A stretch of 64,000 nt of DNA from the NCBI GenBank assembly GCA_015178975.1, contig WHVD01000063.1, forward strand, positions 418,964 to 482,963, given 5' to 3'. The notes below the pieces were generated by a model. That model was not told the DNA's origin. It worked only from the letters and a program-made list of their open reading frames with translations, and did not search any database. The translations under genes and the position numbers were made by a program. Below are positions 21,498 through 33,788 of this stretch, in pieces (within the stretch, counting starts at the first letter, position 1; each line of letters opens with the position of its first letter). Origin of the DNA: Hysterangium stoloniferum. Lineage: Eukaryota > Basidiomycota > Agaricomycetes > Hysterangiales > Hysterangiaceae.

Positions 21498-22052
21498 GCC
21501 TTAATTTCTGCACTCAGAGACTCCAATTTAAACAATGATTGTGTATCACTCCATATATTAATTCTTCAACACAATTCTCCAGGCATTGAAAGAAGCCTTA
21601 TCATTCATCTCTTTGGATAACTAATCTGTGACGAATTTCAACATAAGCATTATTATATTTCACCACCTAGTGACTTCGACATTAGTATATTTGGCCTTGA
21701 GAGTCAAAGGAATTGTGGTGGGCCTTTTTTTCTTTTTACTTATTTTAAGCATCTTGACTAACCTCTTTCTTGATGTTTAGGAGGGTTTGGGCTCCAGGTT
21801 GCCACAACCTTGTCATTTATGTCATAATATGTAAGTAAAATTTACTCAACATGACTTAAAAGACTTTCTATGTAGATTATTATTACTATATGATTGCCAC
21901 TGGGAGGGGTGATATTTAGGTTCGTTGAGACATTTACAGTAAGCCTGCAGACCAGTCCATACCTCACCTACCCAAAGCTCTTCCAATGTATGGTAGAAAA
22001 GATATGTTACCACACAGAGTTAAGACCATTTGTTATTGATGCAGCTATTGCA
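21498..22052. other. Non-coding stretch between two DNA transposons
   Basis: AT-rich, no gene, no repeat recognised. It contains the flank of the Tc1 gene and ends at the left inverted end of the mariner-type element. Confidence 0.5.
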
Positions 22053-22175
22053 TAAGGTAGGGGACATCCAGATCCTGCTAAGGCCATGTGGCATGTATGT
22101 CACAGTCACAACACAAAAATCATGGTCAAGATGCCATCCATACATAAATGAGATCTGGACAAGATAATGGCCGAG

Positions 22176-22919
22176 TGTTACGACTGTGTTGCAGCCCTAT
22201 CGGTCCCCGAGGTTATCACCACCTATGTATTGACGATTCAAGTTACCGTTCAAGTCATCACATTGGAAACCATCGGCCCCCGATGCTGACATACGCTTTC
22301 GTGGTGATCAAACTCTGTTTACGCCCACGTCAAAATATACTCAAACTATCTGGTTAAACTCTGATACGTCCTTTTTATTATGATGATCCGCTCTATCCTA
22401 TGTTTCACATATGTCTATATATACTTGTAACCCTCAAACTATTTCCTTTCTTCATAATTCCGCTCTCGGTTATTTCACGGCCTCCGAACTAATAGTAACC
22501 TCCCATTCCTAGTCAAGTTTATTTGTCAATACCGTGTTCCACTCTTCTCCCAGTTAGTATTTTCTAGATGCCTGTTACTTGTATATGAACCCACTGTAGT
22601 TGTAGTTACTAGGCAACCAGAATATCGACTCAGAATACCCTCTTACATCTCCAGAAGTCTCATACTAAGAATTCCATCTTCCGCCTTCGTGTGTGCTCGC
22701 TCACTCTCGGTCCCTGACCCTTCGGCCCGACACTCAACTTAACCTTCAGTCCCGATCGGTAATACACTGAAAGGAACTCATTAGGATTAGTCTTCACCCG
22801 TCCGAAATTTAAGGACACTCAATGGATATTTGCAGGGGTGAAGCACATAAGCTGAAGCCAAGTCCTTCCAATCGGTCCCTGTCGGCCAACCGACTTTAGT
22901 TAGTTTTCAGTTCTTAACA
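22176..22919 (+). repeat. Solo LTR, Gypsy family A, target duplication CCGAG
   Basis: 744 bp, TGTTACGACTGTGTTGC...GTTCTTAACA, with CCGAG at 22171-22175 and 22920-22924. It is inserted just past the 3' end of the transposase relic, inside the mariner-type element. Confidence 0.95.
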
Positions 22920-22929
22920 CCGAGAGACT

Positions 22930-25877
22930 TCACAAATGTGATTTATATTAACTAATTGATATTAGCACATTCAAGCTCCTGTAAAATAGAGTCTGGGAGG
23001 GTCTGATGGCCTCTATACTTCTGACTGGCCCAAGCTGCTTGACTCCCAGTAAGGCCCTTTGCATATGCATCCATAAATCACAAGGATTGTGTTGAGAATC
23101 TGCAAGCAAGATAAGAAATTTGATCAATTACACTGATATAGATAATAGTATTGTACCTTCACATTGATTCCAATGGGACTGAGTTGAGTGCAATAATGAC
23201 ATTCCATTTGAAATCTGCTTCAGCTGATGATGATGGGAATTCATGGTAAACCCACTTTTCAAAACCCCAACATTGCTCAATGAAGCTGACTTTGCAATGA
23301 AACTTGGGATAAAAAATCATCCAGTACCCACACAACTCACAAAGCTCCTCAAGCTTTGACTTTTGTGTAACAAAGTCTGGCTGATTGAACAAGATCCGAC
23401 AGCAACAACAATCAGTTTAGCCTGTTGGGCACTTGAAATTGCAACATTGAGCCAACAATTTCATGGGATCTGGTGTTTGAATAATCTGCTAGCCTGGTGA
23501 TCATAGTACAAGGACTCTCTACTGTTGGAGCATAGCCACTAAGAGTAGAGTGGGTAGATGCTAAACTGGTGATATAACTAGGCTTTCAGATGAGAGATCT
23601 ACTCCTCATCTGAACTAACTATATACTAGAATACATGGTCTGTGCACTGGTCTGTGCATGAATGTGCTATGGAACTAGTGAACACTAAACTAAATATAAC
23701 AATCACATGTGTGAACTGGTCGGAACCTATACAGTCACAAGATTACGATTAATCATGTTATCATACTCTAACATCTGACAGTCCTGCCCCTTGGTCATTG
23801 CATTCTTGAATAATCAGCTACATGCCTTTGAATAATCCTGCTTGTGGGTGGCCAGTCAAAAAATAAAATGACTGTGGGGTGCCATCCTGAAACCAACCAT
23901 TCTGCATGGGAACTTTGTGCATTGTTCCATTGTGATCCTTGATTGTGCACAGGAAATTGGGATTTTGATCTTTTGAGGGTTTAACAGTCATATTCTGAGC
24001 TGAAAGTACATCTGGGTGGCATGCTATGTGAGTTTTAGCATTGTCATAGAAAAACACATGTGTCATCAGGGTAATCCTTATCAAGAATATCCATGGCTCG
24101 GTTGGCTTGTGCATTGATTTCATCATTGGTAAAGTATCCATCCCTATTCTTCCCAGCCTTGAACAAAACTCTTGCACTGTCATTACTGAATATCCCATAG
24201 GTTCTGTAAGCACCAGATTCACTCTGAAAATATATTGAATCACCCATTTTTCCCTTGCAGCCAGCCATAATCTGGTGAAACATAATCAGCAACCATTTGT
24301 GAAGCTCCTTCACCTTTTGCATATGGTGTTGCACTCTCAGAAGAATGCACCCAATGTAACACTCTCCAGTCATGTGTGTAGAATGTTGACTCACCATGGA
24401 CCCAAATCACAATCTATCAGGCTGGACCAAATGAATATCGAGGAAGTTGTGCACCTGGCTCATTCAGACCTTCAGCTTCTTTGGGGATCATTTTTGAGAG
24501 TTCCATTCTGGAACCACTGGCACATATGAAGGCAAAGAGTTGCAACAAAGGGAAGGAAGATATTTTGGTGGTAAGCAACAACAACATTATGCTCATGCCC
24601 ATCTTTGTATTGACCCTTGGGCTCCTTTTTCCAATGGTGTCCCATTTTGTGCATTCATCAGCATGCCATTCTTTCTGAAATTGTCTTTTAAGGTTCAATC
24701 ACTCCTTTATCTTGGGTGTATCCAGAAATTGAAAATTATTCATGGCACATACATATTTTCCCTTTGATTGAAGGTGAAGGCAAATCTCTTGTGCAAGATC
24801 TTCGTCCTCCAGAACTGAGGCATTAAATTTTCCATATTTATGCTGAGGCAAGTCCTTTAGGTCATGTAGAAAAGCATGTGTCCATTCTCGTAATCATCTG
24901 GCCATCCAATCCAGCTTTTGACCAGCAATAGCTGCAGCTGTCTGGGATGATGTGATCCAGCCCTTGACTCCATTAAGCTGGTAAATACAAAGAAAATTGA
25001 TCACCAGCTCCAGCCAAGTATGGAGTGTATAATCAAAACCTGGGTCAATGTAGCCAGGACCTGTCTTCTGCTTGGGACAAAGAATATGCTCAAGAGATTT
25101 AATCCCTTTGTCTACAAGTTCAGGACATGGTGGACAGGCAGGTCCTGGTTGTGAAGGTGTCCATTCAAGGACAGGGTAGGGATTGGTGCAATTTCTGGGA
25201 CTTTCCCAAACATTCTCAGGAATTTCTCCATAATTATCCTCATCTCACTCTGGGGTAACTTCCAGAAATGGAGAAATCAATGGTATGTCATCTTCATCTG
25301 CATCTGAAATGTCTTCATTGATCTCAGAGAATCAAAATCACCACATTCATTCAAAATTTCCATCTCTTCCACATCTGAAGATTTGGAGGATCCCATTGGG
25401 CTTGGTGCCTTGCAATTGAAGAAGGCTCAGAGGTCACTGTGACCTTCTTTCTTCATTTTCGCTGTCCAGTCCTGTTCCTTCTCTTTGTTGTGTTGCTGTG
25501 TCCAACTGACTGTAGGGTACCTTTCCTTTTGTATGGCCCTCACTGTTTCAAATCACTGCCATTTGCAGTGCTGTGAGATGCAAACAATTTTGCAAGATGC
25601 CTTCTCCCTTTTGCAAGCCCATTGAAATCATGTATGGCCACTTATTGTCCTCTGAAAGGTTTGACAGTTTGGCATCTGACAATCTGAAGCTGCACTGACT
25701 CTCTGTAGAAAGTGAGGGGATCTCAATATCCTGCATGTCTGAATCATTTGGCCCAGTTTTCTGTTTCTGTTGGATGTCATTATCAGTGATAAAGTTTAAG
25801 CAAGTCAAAAACTCTAAACCTTGGTGGCATATGCCCCAAGATTGGCTGCTTTTGCACTTCTTTTCAGTTTAGGCATT
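22930..25877 (-). pseudogene. Decayed large DDE transposase (Tc1/mariner/IS630-like)
   Basis: Starts with MPKLKRSAKAANLGAYA at 25877. Further on: VFFYDNAKTH (about 24055, second catalytic Asp), DGTPQSFYFLTGHPQAGLFKG, a Cys-rich CNFKCPTG...DCCCC segment, INQPDFVTQKSKLEELC, and FHCKVSFIEQCWG (about 23290, catalytic Glu). After a GT-AG intron (about 23155-23093) comes MDAYAKGLTGSQAAWASQK and the C-terminus at about 22937. I know this sequence type as an abundant agaricomycete transposase family. Many stops, frameshifts and the insertion at 23523 make it dead. Confidence 0.82.
23523..23773. mobile_element. Second family-E LTR-like insertion
   Basis: 251 bp, TGTTGGAGCATAGCC...GTTATCATACTCTAACA, ending like the insertion at 13134-13440. 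It splits the transposase after KGM and before the Cys-rich segment. The flanks TCTAC and TCTGA match in three of five bases, so the duplication is either eroded or misread. Confidence 0.65.
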
Positions 25878-26511
25878 TTGTTCCATCAGATTTTCCATGG
25901 AGACAGACACTCAACTGTGACTCTAACAGATGAGAATAACCTTCTATATATAGATAGTTGCCATAAAAGGTGATGATGTAAGCACAAAAAAATGGAGCCA
26001 GAAATCCTTGATGCTGCCCAAATCACTCAAAAATATCAGTTTTTGAAGAGAATTATTTTGATTTTTGGGTATACTGCATCTGTAAAACAGCATTTTTCAA
26101 CAAAGGAGAACCAAGGAACCTAGATATACTTTTAAACTATCAGTCTATGGTTTCAGAATAATTCAAAGATGTGTTGCCAAAGTCTTATGAGAATACATTT
26201 TGTGATATTTAAGCGACGTGGCCTTAGCGGGATCTGGATGTCCTACCTTACCTTATTGGCTAGTGGTTTCTACTTTAGACTATCTGAAGCCTTTTAATGG
26301 TGTACTGGGTGCCACTCTTGAACAGGTTACAGCCACTTTGCCTCAAAATATTTCCTAGTTTGCCGTCATTGACACCAAAATACTCAGCCGATAGAGAATA
26401 TCAACGTAAGTTTTGATGGTGGACTGGGCCGACGGCGTCAACATCGGCTTGAGAAAATTGTAACTCTCATGTGCCAGGTCGCAAAGGCCGTCCATTGTGA
26501 AATATGCAATG

Positions 26512-27711
26512 TTAAAGTATTGACATTGTTTTATCATCGTCAACATACCGCAAGAGCATAGTCATTTTCTGCCTCGCGGAGCTCTCGTATGACCGCTGAG
26601 CATATGCAAGAGAGCCGGATCATTGCATATAGTGGATGAATCAGTTGGAATGTAATACAAATACCATTAAGCTACCGTGATCCAATCAGGTATAGATTAC
26701 AGAAAAGACTTACCCCGAAAAGGATGGTGTGATTTAAATAGTGGAAGAGCTCATAGAGGGCACAGCGATGCTCATATTCGGAGGTGGGCTCTGAGGGCGG
26801 GATCTTGGAGTGATAGGCTTGGAAGAAAGCGGGAGGGAAACCACCGAATATGCGGGCTATTGACAGACTGTAAAATGTTGTGGTTGATGTTTAATTTAAT
26901 TGGGGAGGGATTTTGACTTACTCTGCCTCGTTATGACCATAGTAGGAGGATGGGTCGTATATTATAGGCCTGCTGGTTTGACTCTCGGTCCCTGCGTTTC
27001 CACTCTACGATATATTAACAGGTGGTGTTCAATATCGCAGCCGATACTAACCCATAGATCACCGTGTAAAAGGGCTGGATCAATACAGAGCGATCCGAGT
27101 ATCTGGGGAATTACACTTCAAGTTTATGTCTGAGTCTGTACTTTGGCTAACACTGTGGCATTGAATGAACCGACTCACCGACTCCGTATCTGATCTCCCA
27201 GGCTACACAGCTCTTCATAACCACCCGCATCTTTCAACTTATCTACTAGGTCACCCAGCATCTTGTTATATGCCGCAGCCCACGTATCTTCCCATCCATT
27301 CCGCATTCTCGTCGCTCCACAAAATGTTGGAACACCGAACCCGAATTTCCCTGTTGGACTCTGGCCATTCGAATGCATGTCCGCCAGGGCACTTCCGAGA
27401 GCTGCTGCGCTATGCTTATTTAAAGGACAGATGTCTTTATACTCGCTAATGAATAGGGGCCTCTGGGATGCTTCATTGACTGAAAATTCTAGGACACGAG
27501 GACATATTCCTGGACATGCCGCATACATGGCACGCAATGACTCCACCTCTCCTGTATATTGTTCAATATCTGATTTCGAACCTTGCTTCACAAAGTAGGA
27601 TCGATTGGAGGAAGACTGCACTTTAGAAGCGCCAGATAGATAGAAGTGAGCACCAGGTTCGAGATGGCTCAAAATGGCTAAAATCGCGGGGGGTATATCC
27701 GGGGAGAACAT
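26512..27711 (-). CDS. Fructosamine-3-kinase-like protein
   Basis: Phosphorylates sugar adducts on protein lysines in the known family (FN3K), promoting deglycation. Exons on the minus strand: 27711-27179, 27115-about 27052, about 26983 (or 26991)-26922, 26867-26714, 26595-26512; the junction after exon 2 has two in-frame solutions, giving 298 or 302 residues, the usual family length. Visible landmarks: start MFSPDIPPAILAIL, ATP-lysine region SYFVKQG, HLEPGAHFYLSGASKV, KFGFGVPTFCGATRMRNGWE, IDPALLHGDLW, PIIYDPSSYYGHNEAE, IARIFGGFPPAFFQAYH and LNHTILFG. Odd point: the Asn that normally follows HGDLWSG is not seen in either splice solution. Start chosen at 27711 because the longer upstream frame has no family similarity. 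Confidence 0.88.
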
Positions 27712-29759
27712 CGTATTGTTGAGGCAACGGGTGGGTCTTATGGTGACAGTGGATTTACACACGAGTGTTAAATGACGTATTTGACCGAGGAACTGGCGAA
27801 TATTAGATGCTATGACGTCACATGGCCGAATTTGGCAATGAATTGTGGTCGATTGAAAGCTCATTTAGAACGCGGCCATGGCAGCCCCATTGCAAGATAC
27901 TAGTCCAAATGGCATTCTCTTGAAACTGCCAAAGTCCTTGATGAGACCTCAATGCTGTCTTAGGTCTATCTTCATCAAGCTCAAGTTGAGTAGAGTAAAA
28001 CCAGAAGCTAGGGCATCAAACGATGAGAGAACATGGGACCTTGACAATGCCTGCATTATCTCTGACTGTCATGGCAACTTAAAATAGATCATATATGTAA
28101 TGGTTTCATACCATTGTATCATGTCTATGAGCCTTTAAGGTATGATCTACTTGGACTTCAAGATAGAACTGATTTGGAACTGACTCGGAAATGTTAAGAT
28201 ATTAATATGAAGGATTCTCTGTTGAGTTTTGGGAGTTCAGTATGCGGGCTGCTATGAGCCACGGGGATATTAGTAAGCGGTTATATAAAGATGAGACATG
28301 TAGTGTAGGTACTCATCCTTGCAACGAGTTAACTATCATCTACTGTCAAACGGGACGTAATTCGGTCACCGATATTTTATTTTAACATTCTCGTCCTGAC
28401 ATGAATGCAATCATAATTCTCCAGATTTTGCATTTGATCTTACAGCCCGACAGATATAATCAACAGTGGCTCCTTGCTACTGAACACTTGCCATTGAATT
28501 CAATGTTGCATAAATTGTTGTGGTTTGAACTGCTTGAGAGGGAGGCTATAGCCTCCAACAATATAGTATCCTCTCAAGTTAAACTTAAACATGGAGGCGT
28601 AAGAGGAAATAGGTATTGGGCCGGATTTTACACTGCTTGCGATCATTGGCTGGCAGATATTTCGGAACACCTGGAATAATAGCCTCTTAGAGAAATCGGA
28701 CTTAGCGGCGCCCCCAACTGGCAACCGTTCAGTTACCAAGCAACTTTGGACACGGAATAGGTCTTTGCAATGGCAATCATCCCTTCGAGCATGTGAGGAG
28801 AGATATAAGCCTCTGAAATAAAAAGGGATCCAAGCAACAGGTCCAGATTCATGGTTCTCGGTGCTGTTAATTGGCTAAACAAATTTCCAATTGTGTTGCC
28901 GGAAGTCTCACTGTGTAGCAATCAATTTAGTGCAATCGAACCGTATAAGATCAATCAACGAATCGTCTGCTGTCGCGGGGTCAGGCCCGTATATTTGGAG
29001 TGATTCTAAAACTAGAGAATGAAGCCATTCGAAAATACCCCCCTATTCATGTGCACGGCTACACAAAATTTTCAAGCCAAATAATGAAAGTTGGCAGAAT
29101 GGAAAAGACACAGAACATTCTATGGTGTAGTTCACTAAGAGCTCACCTAGTTTGTCCAAATGAGTGGCCTCAACCACAAAAACGGCCCCGTTTAATCCTT
29201 CAGCAGAAACATTCCTTTTGATGACACGAATGTTTCCTTTGAAGGATTTATTTTTTGCGCGACAATTGATAGGAAATCTTATGGAGGAAAATTTGGCGCG
29301 CATAGGGTAGTGCATAGTCTCTGGAACACGTGAACATCTCCCAGTCGCTCTGCATTTGAGCTTCTGTGTATCCGAACCCGAACGGTATTACGCCTCCATC
29401 CAACTTTGAAAATATCATGCTATGGTTGTGTTGTCTATGTGACTTTAAAAAGGCGGTCTAGAGGTTTATAGGCTCGCAATTGTGAGCGGGATACAGTGCT
29501 TATGATCATTCCCGACACGGCCAAGTAGCGCTGGTTTGGCGCTGGTTAGTCAATTCGGCGCCCCGGATTACGAGAGTCCACGTTGTATTGCAATATAATT
29601 AAAATGTACTGAATCAATACTGAATAGTAGTATATGAAAATCACTTTGAAAGCAGATCTAGGTATATAAATGCACAGCAGTATAGTCGAACTTCTCATAA
29701 TGCATCTGTCATAATGCACACTTCCCATAATAAATGGAGGTATATATAAATGCACAGTA
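27712..29759. other. Intergenic region with weak unexplained frames
   Basis: About 2 kb without a recognisable gene. Short frames exist on both strands (for example minus 29315-29043, with VFVVEATHLDKLGE, and plus 28401-28679), but none has a family, a good intron set or a neighbour that supports it. A partial duplicate of the following MITE (TAGTCGAACTTCTCATAATG, about 29683) lies at the right end. Confidence 0.4.
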
Positions 29760-29845
29760 CAGTCGAACTTCTCATAATGCATCTGCCATAATGCATGCAT
29801 GACCCCAGGGTAAACCGAAGCTATGCGTTATCAGAAGATCGACTG
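29760..29845. repeat. 86-bp MITE with pogo/Tc1-like inverted ends and TA flanks
   Basis: Left end CAGTCGAACTTCTCATAATG, right end (reverse complement) CAGTCGATCTTCTGATAACG, each immediately flanked by TA (29758-29759 and 29846-29847). The interior has no coding capacity. The partial copy upstream at about 29683-29719 suggests a second insertion or a local duplication. Confidence 0.8.
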
Positions 29846-30194
29846 TACCCAAATGCCAGAGGATATTGCTTACCTGCTGTGTAGGAACAGCAGACCGAGA
29901 ACGTGGCACAAGCCTGTGAAATTAATTGGGGCTCACGTAATACAATCGCCTATTTTTCAATAAACACATGAACTAAAGTTTATTGATATTGGGCTTGTGT
30001 ACCTCTTCCCTCCATAAACGCAGAATACCAACACGAATAGTCATTCTTACAGTCTAAGCCGTGAACGGGCGGAAGCCATGCCGTGACATAAAGGGGAAGT
30101 TTCGTGAATTCGGCAGACTTGCCGTATCTCCCGTATTGCAGCCATTGACAGCCATATACCATGGATCGGCGGAACTCGGGGTTATATGCATTGT

Positions 30195-30200
30195 ATATAA
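30195..30200 (+). promoter_or_regulatory. TATA box of the MFS transporter gene
   Basis: TATAAA within GTATATAAAATTTTTG, 44 bp before the ATG at 30239, which implies a very short 5' untranslated region. No other promoter element was identified. Confidence 0.5.
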
Positions 30201-30238
30201 AATTTTTGCACCGTTGAAGGCTTCTGATAACACTCACC

Positions 30239-32617
30239 ATGACCCTTAAGGCTGTCGACGAGCAAACTGCTTGCGAGGGTATAGCTTCAAAAGGGAGTGG
30301 GGAATCAGCGATTTCAGACGTTCAACGGGTTGGCGAAACCGACCTGCACATTAAAAGTGGTGGTAGACCAGAAAAAGAGGGAGAAATTCCTGAGCCTGTA
30401 TTTTCTATCTTCAGCCTTGGGGAGAAATGGGCGATTATTGCTTTAGCGTCTGTTGCTGGTTTATTCAGGTGAGGTTCATATCTCAGTAGTAATCATTTCT
30501 TGGGCCCCATCTGCGCTACGAGGACCGTAATGACATGTTCATAAACCTTTCTTTTTTTTCGATGAATGGGATGCCCTACTTCCGAATCATTTTCCAAACC
30601 CTGATGCGATTCCCCCAGCACCTTCACAGCCAATTCATATTTCCCTGCAATCCAAGCCATCGCCGATGCATTTCACACCAGTGTTGAACGCATAAATATC
30701 ACAGTAACGATATACATGGTTTTTCAAGGGATTTGTGAGCACTTTCCCTCTGTATTCTATTTAACTTGCAAAGGCTGACACGTTGCTTCGCTCAGCGCCC
30801 ATGTTGTGGGGAACACTTTCGGACCGCTTCGGACGACGGCCACTCTTCATTATATGCTTGGCCCTCTTATCTGTTTCTTGTGTAGGTATCGCGCTCACCC
30901 CAACCAACGCGTATTGGCTTCTTCTTGTGCTGAGGTGCTTTCAAGCTATGGGGTCTGCAAGTACGATTGCTCTAGGTGAGTCTGACTGAAAAGGGGTCGA
31001 ATTGGGAGCGAGCACATGGCCATCTGTTCTACGGATTTTTATAAGTATATTGGTCACTTGCCTGTCATGGGGTAATCTCCAGACCCACTTGAGCGTACGA
31101 CACGAAACGGAGCGAATCTTATCTTATCTATGCATCATTGACTGAGCAAGTGTTTACCTTCGTATACACCAACATCCAAATGCTGACACGGCCTCCTACT
31201 CCGAAAGCTGCCACACTTTCTTTGGCCGGACATGTTGTACTCTTGACAGCCTGGACTGCTCCCTCTTCGACCTTAACACTTTTATCGAAGGTATAACCAT
31301 GCTAATAATATGATGAAGGGTCGGGAACTATCTCTGACATCGCAAAACCATCTGAACGTGGTGGATTCCTTGGCCTGTTCAATTTAGCACCGTTGGTGAG
31401 TGCCTCGTATAGTCTTCGATTAAGTTCCATGAAAACCTCATATGATCTCCTTGCAGTTAGGCCCGTGTGCTGGGCCTATTATTGGCGGTCTCCTAGCTGG
31501 CAGTCTGGGTTGGAGGTGTGTTCATAGATGAACATAACACAGAATAAAAATTAAATTCTTTAGATCTATATTTTGGTTCTTAACAATATCTTCCGCGGTG
31601 TATTGTATTATCTTTTTCTTGTGCGTATACGGCTCCATATCCTACTTATCCATGTCCGTTTATGATCATTCTGCAAAGTATATTTCCCGAAACCCTCCGT
31701 GCACTAGTTGGTGACGGAAGTATACCTCCCCAACGTTGGAATCGTCCCGCAATTCCTATTTTAACGCACTATACAACCCCGACGGATCTCACCCTTCCAC
31801 CTCCCAGGAAGTTTGCCAATCCCTTCCTCCAATTCGCACATCCCAGCGTCCTTCTCCTCCTCATTTTCAACGGCACAGTCTACAGTGTCTTCTACGGCGT
31901 CACAGCGACACTGTCTGACTTATTCCAGCATGCATACCCGAACTTGACAGTGAGCGAGATCGGGGTATGCTTTGTTGCCGTCGGAATGGGGAGTGGGATT
32001 GGGAGTTATACGAATGGGAAGCTGTTGGATGCAGACTTCAGAAGAATAAAGAGAAACTTGGAGAGGAAGGCTGTGGAAGATGGGCAGGAGAAGGAAGTGA
32101 AGGATTTTCCTTTTGAGTATGCGAGATTACGGACTGTACCGTTGTATCTGGTTGTTTACGTAGTGGCCCTGATCGGTTATGGATGGTCGATGCAGCGCAA
32201 GGTACACATTTCGTGTTCGTTGATTTTGCAGTTTATTAGTGAGCGTCCTACCCTTTTGCACTGTCAATGCTCAATGCCACCTTCGTTTAGTTGGCTTGAT
32301 GCTTTCATCTATCATGAACGTATCACAGACACTCCTCCTCGACCTATTCCCGACGCAGGGATCCTCTATAACAGCTGCAGTGCGTCTTTCATATTGGCTT
32401 CGATGTTACTAATTTTAAGTAAATCCTGCCACAGAATAATCTCATACGGTGTACCATGGGTGCTATTTTAGTATCCATCATCGACTTCATCCTGAAGGCC
32501 ATCGGACCGGGATGGACCTATACTTTGCTCGCTCTGATATGTGTGGTCATGTTCCCGATGAATTGGGCTGTTGTTAAGTATGGGCCAAAGTGGAGGGCCA
32601 AGAGACAGCATCCGTAA
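30239..32617 (+). CDS. MFS drug/polyamine-type transporter (DHA1)
   Basis: Proton-coupled exporter of the plasma membrane or vacuole by family. Nine exons: 30239-30468, 30619-30734, 30796-30975, 31319-31395, 31457-31515, 31564-31620, 31679-32238, 32291-32379, 32435-32617; they join to 516 residues, and the total is a multiple of three. A polar N-terminus of about 65 residues precedes the helices. Signature motifs: YMVFQGISPMLWGTLSDRFG with GRRPLF (MFS motif A, about residue 115), ALTPTNAYWLLLVLRCFQA, SERGGFLGLFNLAPLLGPC (motif C area) and FPETLRALVGDG, typical of fungal DHA1 multidrug carriers. A cytosolic loop with PPRKFANP splits the two halves. The third intron is unusually long (343 nt). 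Gene looks intact. Confidence 0.93.
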
Positions 32618-33220
32618 TTTAAGAAAGATATGGATGCCTGACGACGTATAGATGACATTGTTGTGAGCTGATGACATGGGCATTAGAGTTTTTGGGTTAA
32701 CATTGTATTAAAAATAGTGTGAGTTAACTTATTGTAATACAAGGGTTTAATAGACTTGTAATAGAAGTATTTGTGTCTCAATCAATGTGTCAGTTAGTGA
32801 ATCACCTTCTGACATGATAGGTTTGGTGCTAGTTTAGGTGTACATCAGTAAAATCATGCATTCAACGCATTGCATAGAGAAGCTAGCATTCATATCATTA
32901 CATCAAAGATTTGGGAATGTCTAGGAAATTATAGTCAATATATAAACCACTCAATATATCTAACCGAATTAGGGAGAACTCTTAGATGGCTCTAGACAAC
33001 ATCTACGGCATAGTTTCTGATGTTCCATTTCCTGGTAACAACAAAATTGCGTTAATGGCGATTTTGAGGTAGATGCATAATACAAAACATGTATTGTAAG
33101 ATATAGCTTTGAACATCAACTGACGATTTTTTTGATGAAGAAATCTTAAAAACTATTAATAAACAACACATTCCCAACCAAGAGGAGAACATATAATTTA
33201 AGAAATGGTAAAAATTGCGA
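32618..33220. repeat. Intergenic region with dispersed repeat G, copy 2
   Basis: 32907-33020 repeats words of 18170-18350 (GATTTGGGAATGTCTA; AGATGGCTCTAGACAA). The rest is AT-rich without a gene. Confidence 0.4.
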
Positions 33221-33290
33221 ACTCCTGTAGCTTAATGGTTAGATGGTGTTCTGAATCTTACTCAGATATGGGCTCAACTCAGGGATATGG
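33221..33290 (+). repeat. tRNA-like sequence, probably SINE or tRNA relic
   Basis: TAGCTTAATGG at 33228-33238 fits the Pol III A box. A five-pair anticodon stem TCTGA/TCAGA closes a seven-base loop with U33 and anticodon CTT. The T-arm that follows is poor, while a good B-box-like GAGTTCGAAATCCC stands 240 bp further on (33530-33543). So it is either a split, decayed tRNA gene or a tRNA-derived short interspersed element. It cannot be an ordinary tRNA gene as it stands. Confidence 0.35.
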
Positions 33291-33687
33291 CATTTATGAT
33301 TTGTTTACATAATGTTTTTTTGAGGTCAACCTCATTTTACTCATATAATAAGTTTCTCGGACTTTTTGGCTATAAGGTATATTTAATTGTAAGTAATGGG
33401 TCCAATTTCCCTATTATTTACCCCTGCTGTCATTTTCTTATTAAAGATGCTATAGGTTTCAAACTATTTAAATGGTTAATTATCCCATAGGTGTCCAAAG
33501 GACTTTCCAAAAAAGGCAAAAAGTGATCCGAGTTCGAAATCCCAGTTCCGTAGCCTGATCTAATTAGTATGGCTCTGCTGCTTCAACTGCAGGGCGGAAG
33601 ACCACCTAAGTCTTTTGCCGTCTGCTCCTTTCATTTCATACGTAGAACTGATACATGAATGGCTTCTGGGTAAGCCAATCGCTTATG

Positions 33688-33696
33688 TATATAAAA
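33688..33696 (+). promoter_or_regulatory. TATA box of the P450 gene
   Basis: TATATAAAA, 101 bp before the ATG at 33789. Confidence 0.5.
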
Positions 33697-33788
33697 CTAG
33701 CTTAGTGTCTCGGCCGGGTAAGTTCAGGTTGTGAGTCCGACCCTGACTTATGTAGTGCCAACTCTTGCCAACATACCTCACGTTTTTC

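Larger units (their letters stand above)
22053..26256 (-). mobile_element. Large mariner-type DNA transposon with two nested LTRs
   Basis: Inverted ends about 42 bp long bound the element: ATAAGGTAGGGGACATCC with GATCCTGCTAAGGCCATGTG on the left (22052-22090), and its imperfect reverse complement on the right (26211-26256), which has four extra bases. The interior holds a decayed transposase on the minus strand (22930-25877). Subtracting the solo LTR (744 bp plus duplication) and the family-E insertion (about 251 bp) leaves roughly 3.2 kb. TA at the outer edge fits the Tc1/mariner/IS630 group. Confidence 0.8.

Noticed and set aside
27878-28087. 69-codon plus-strand frame that at first looked like Copia reverse transcriptase
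   Set aside because: Only a vague LLKLPKSL similarity; nothing before or after supports it.
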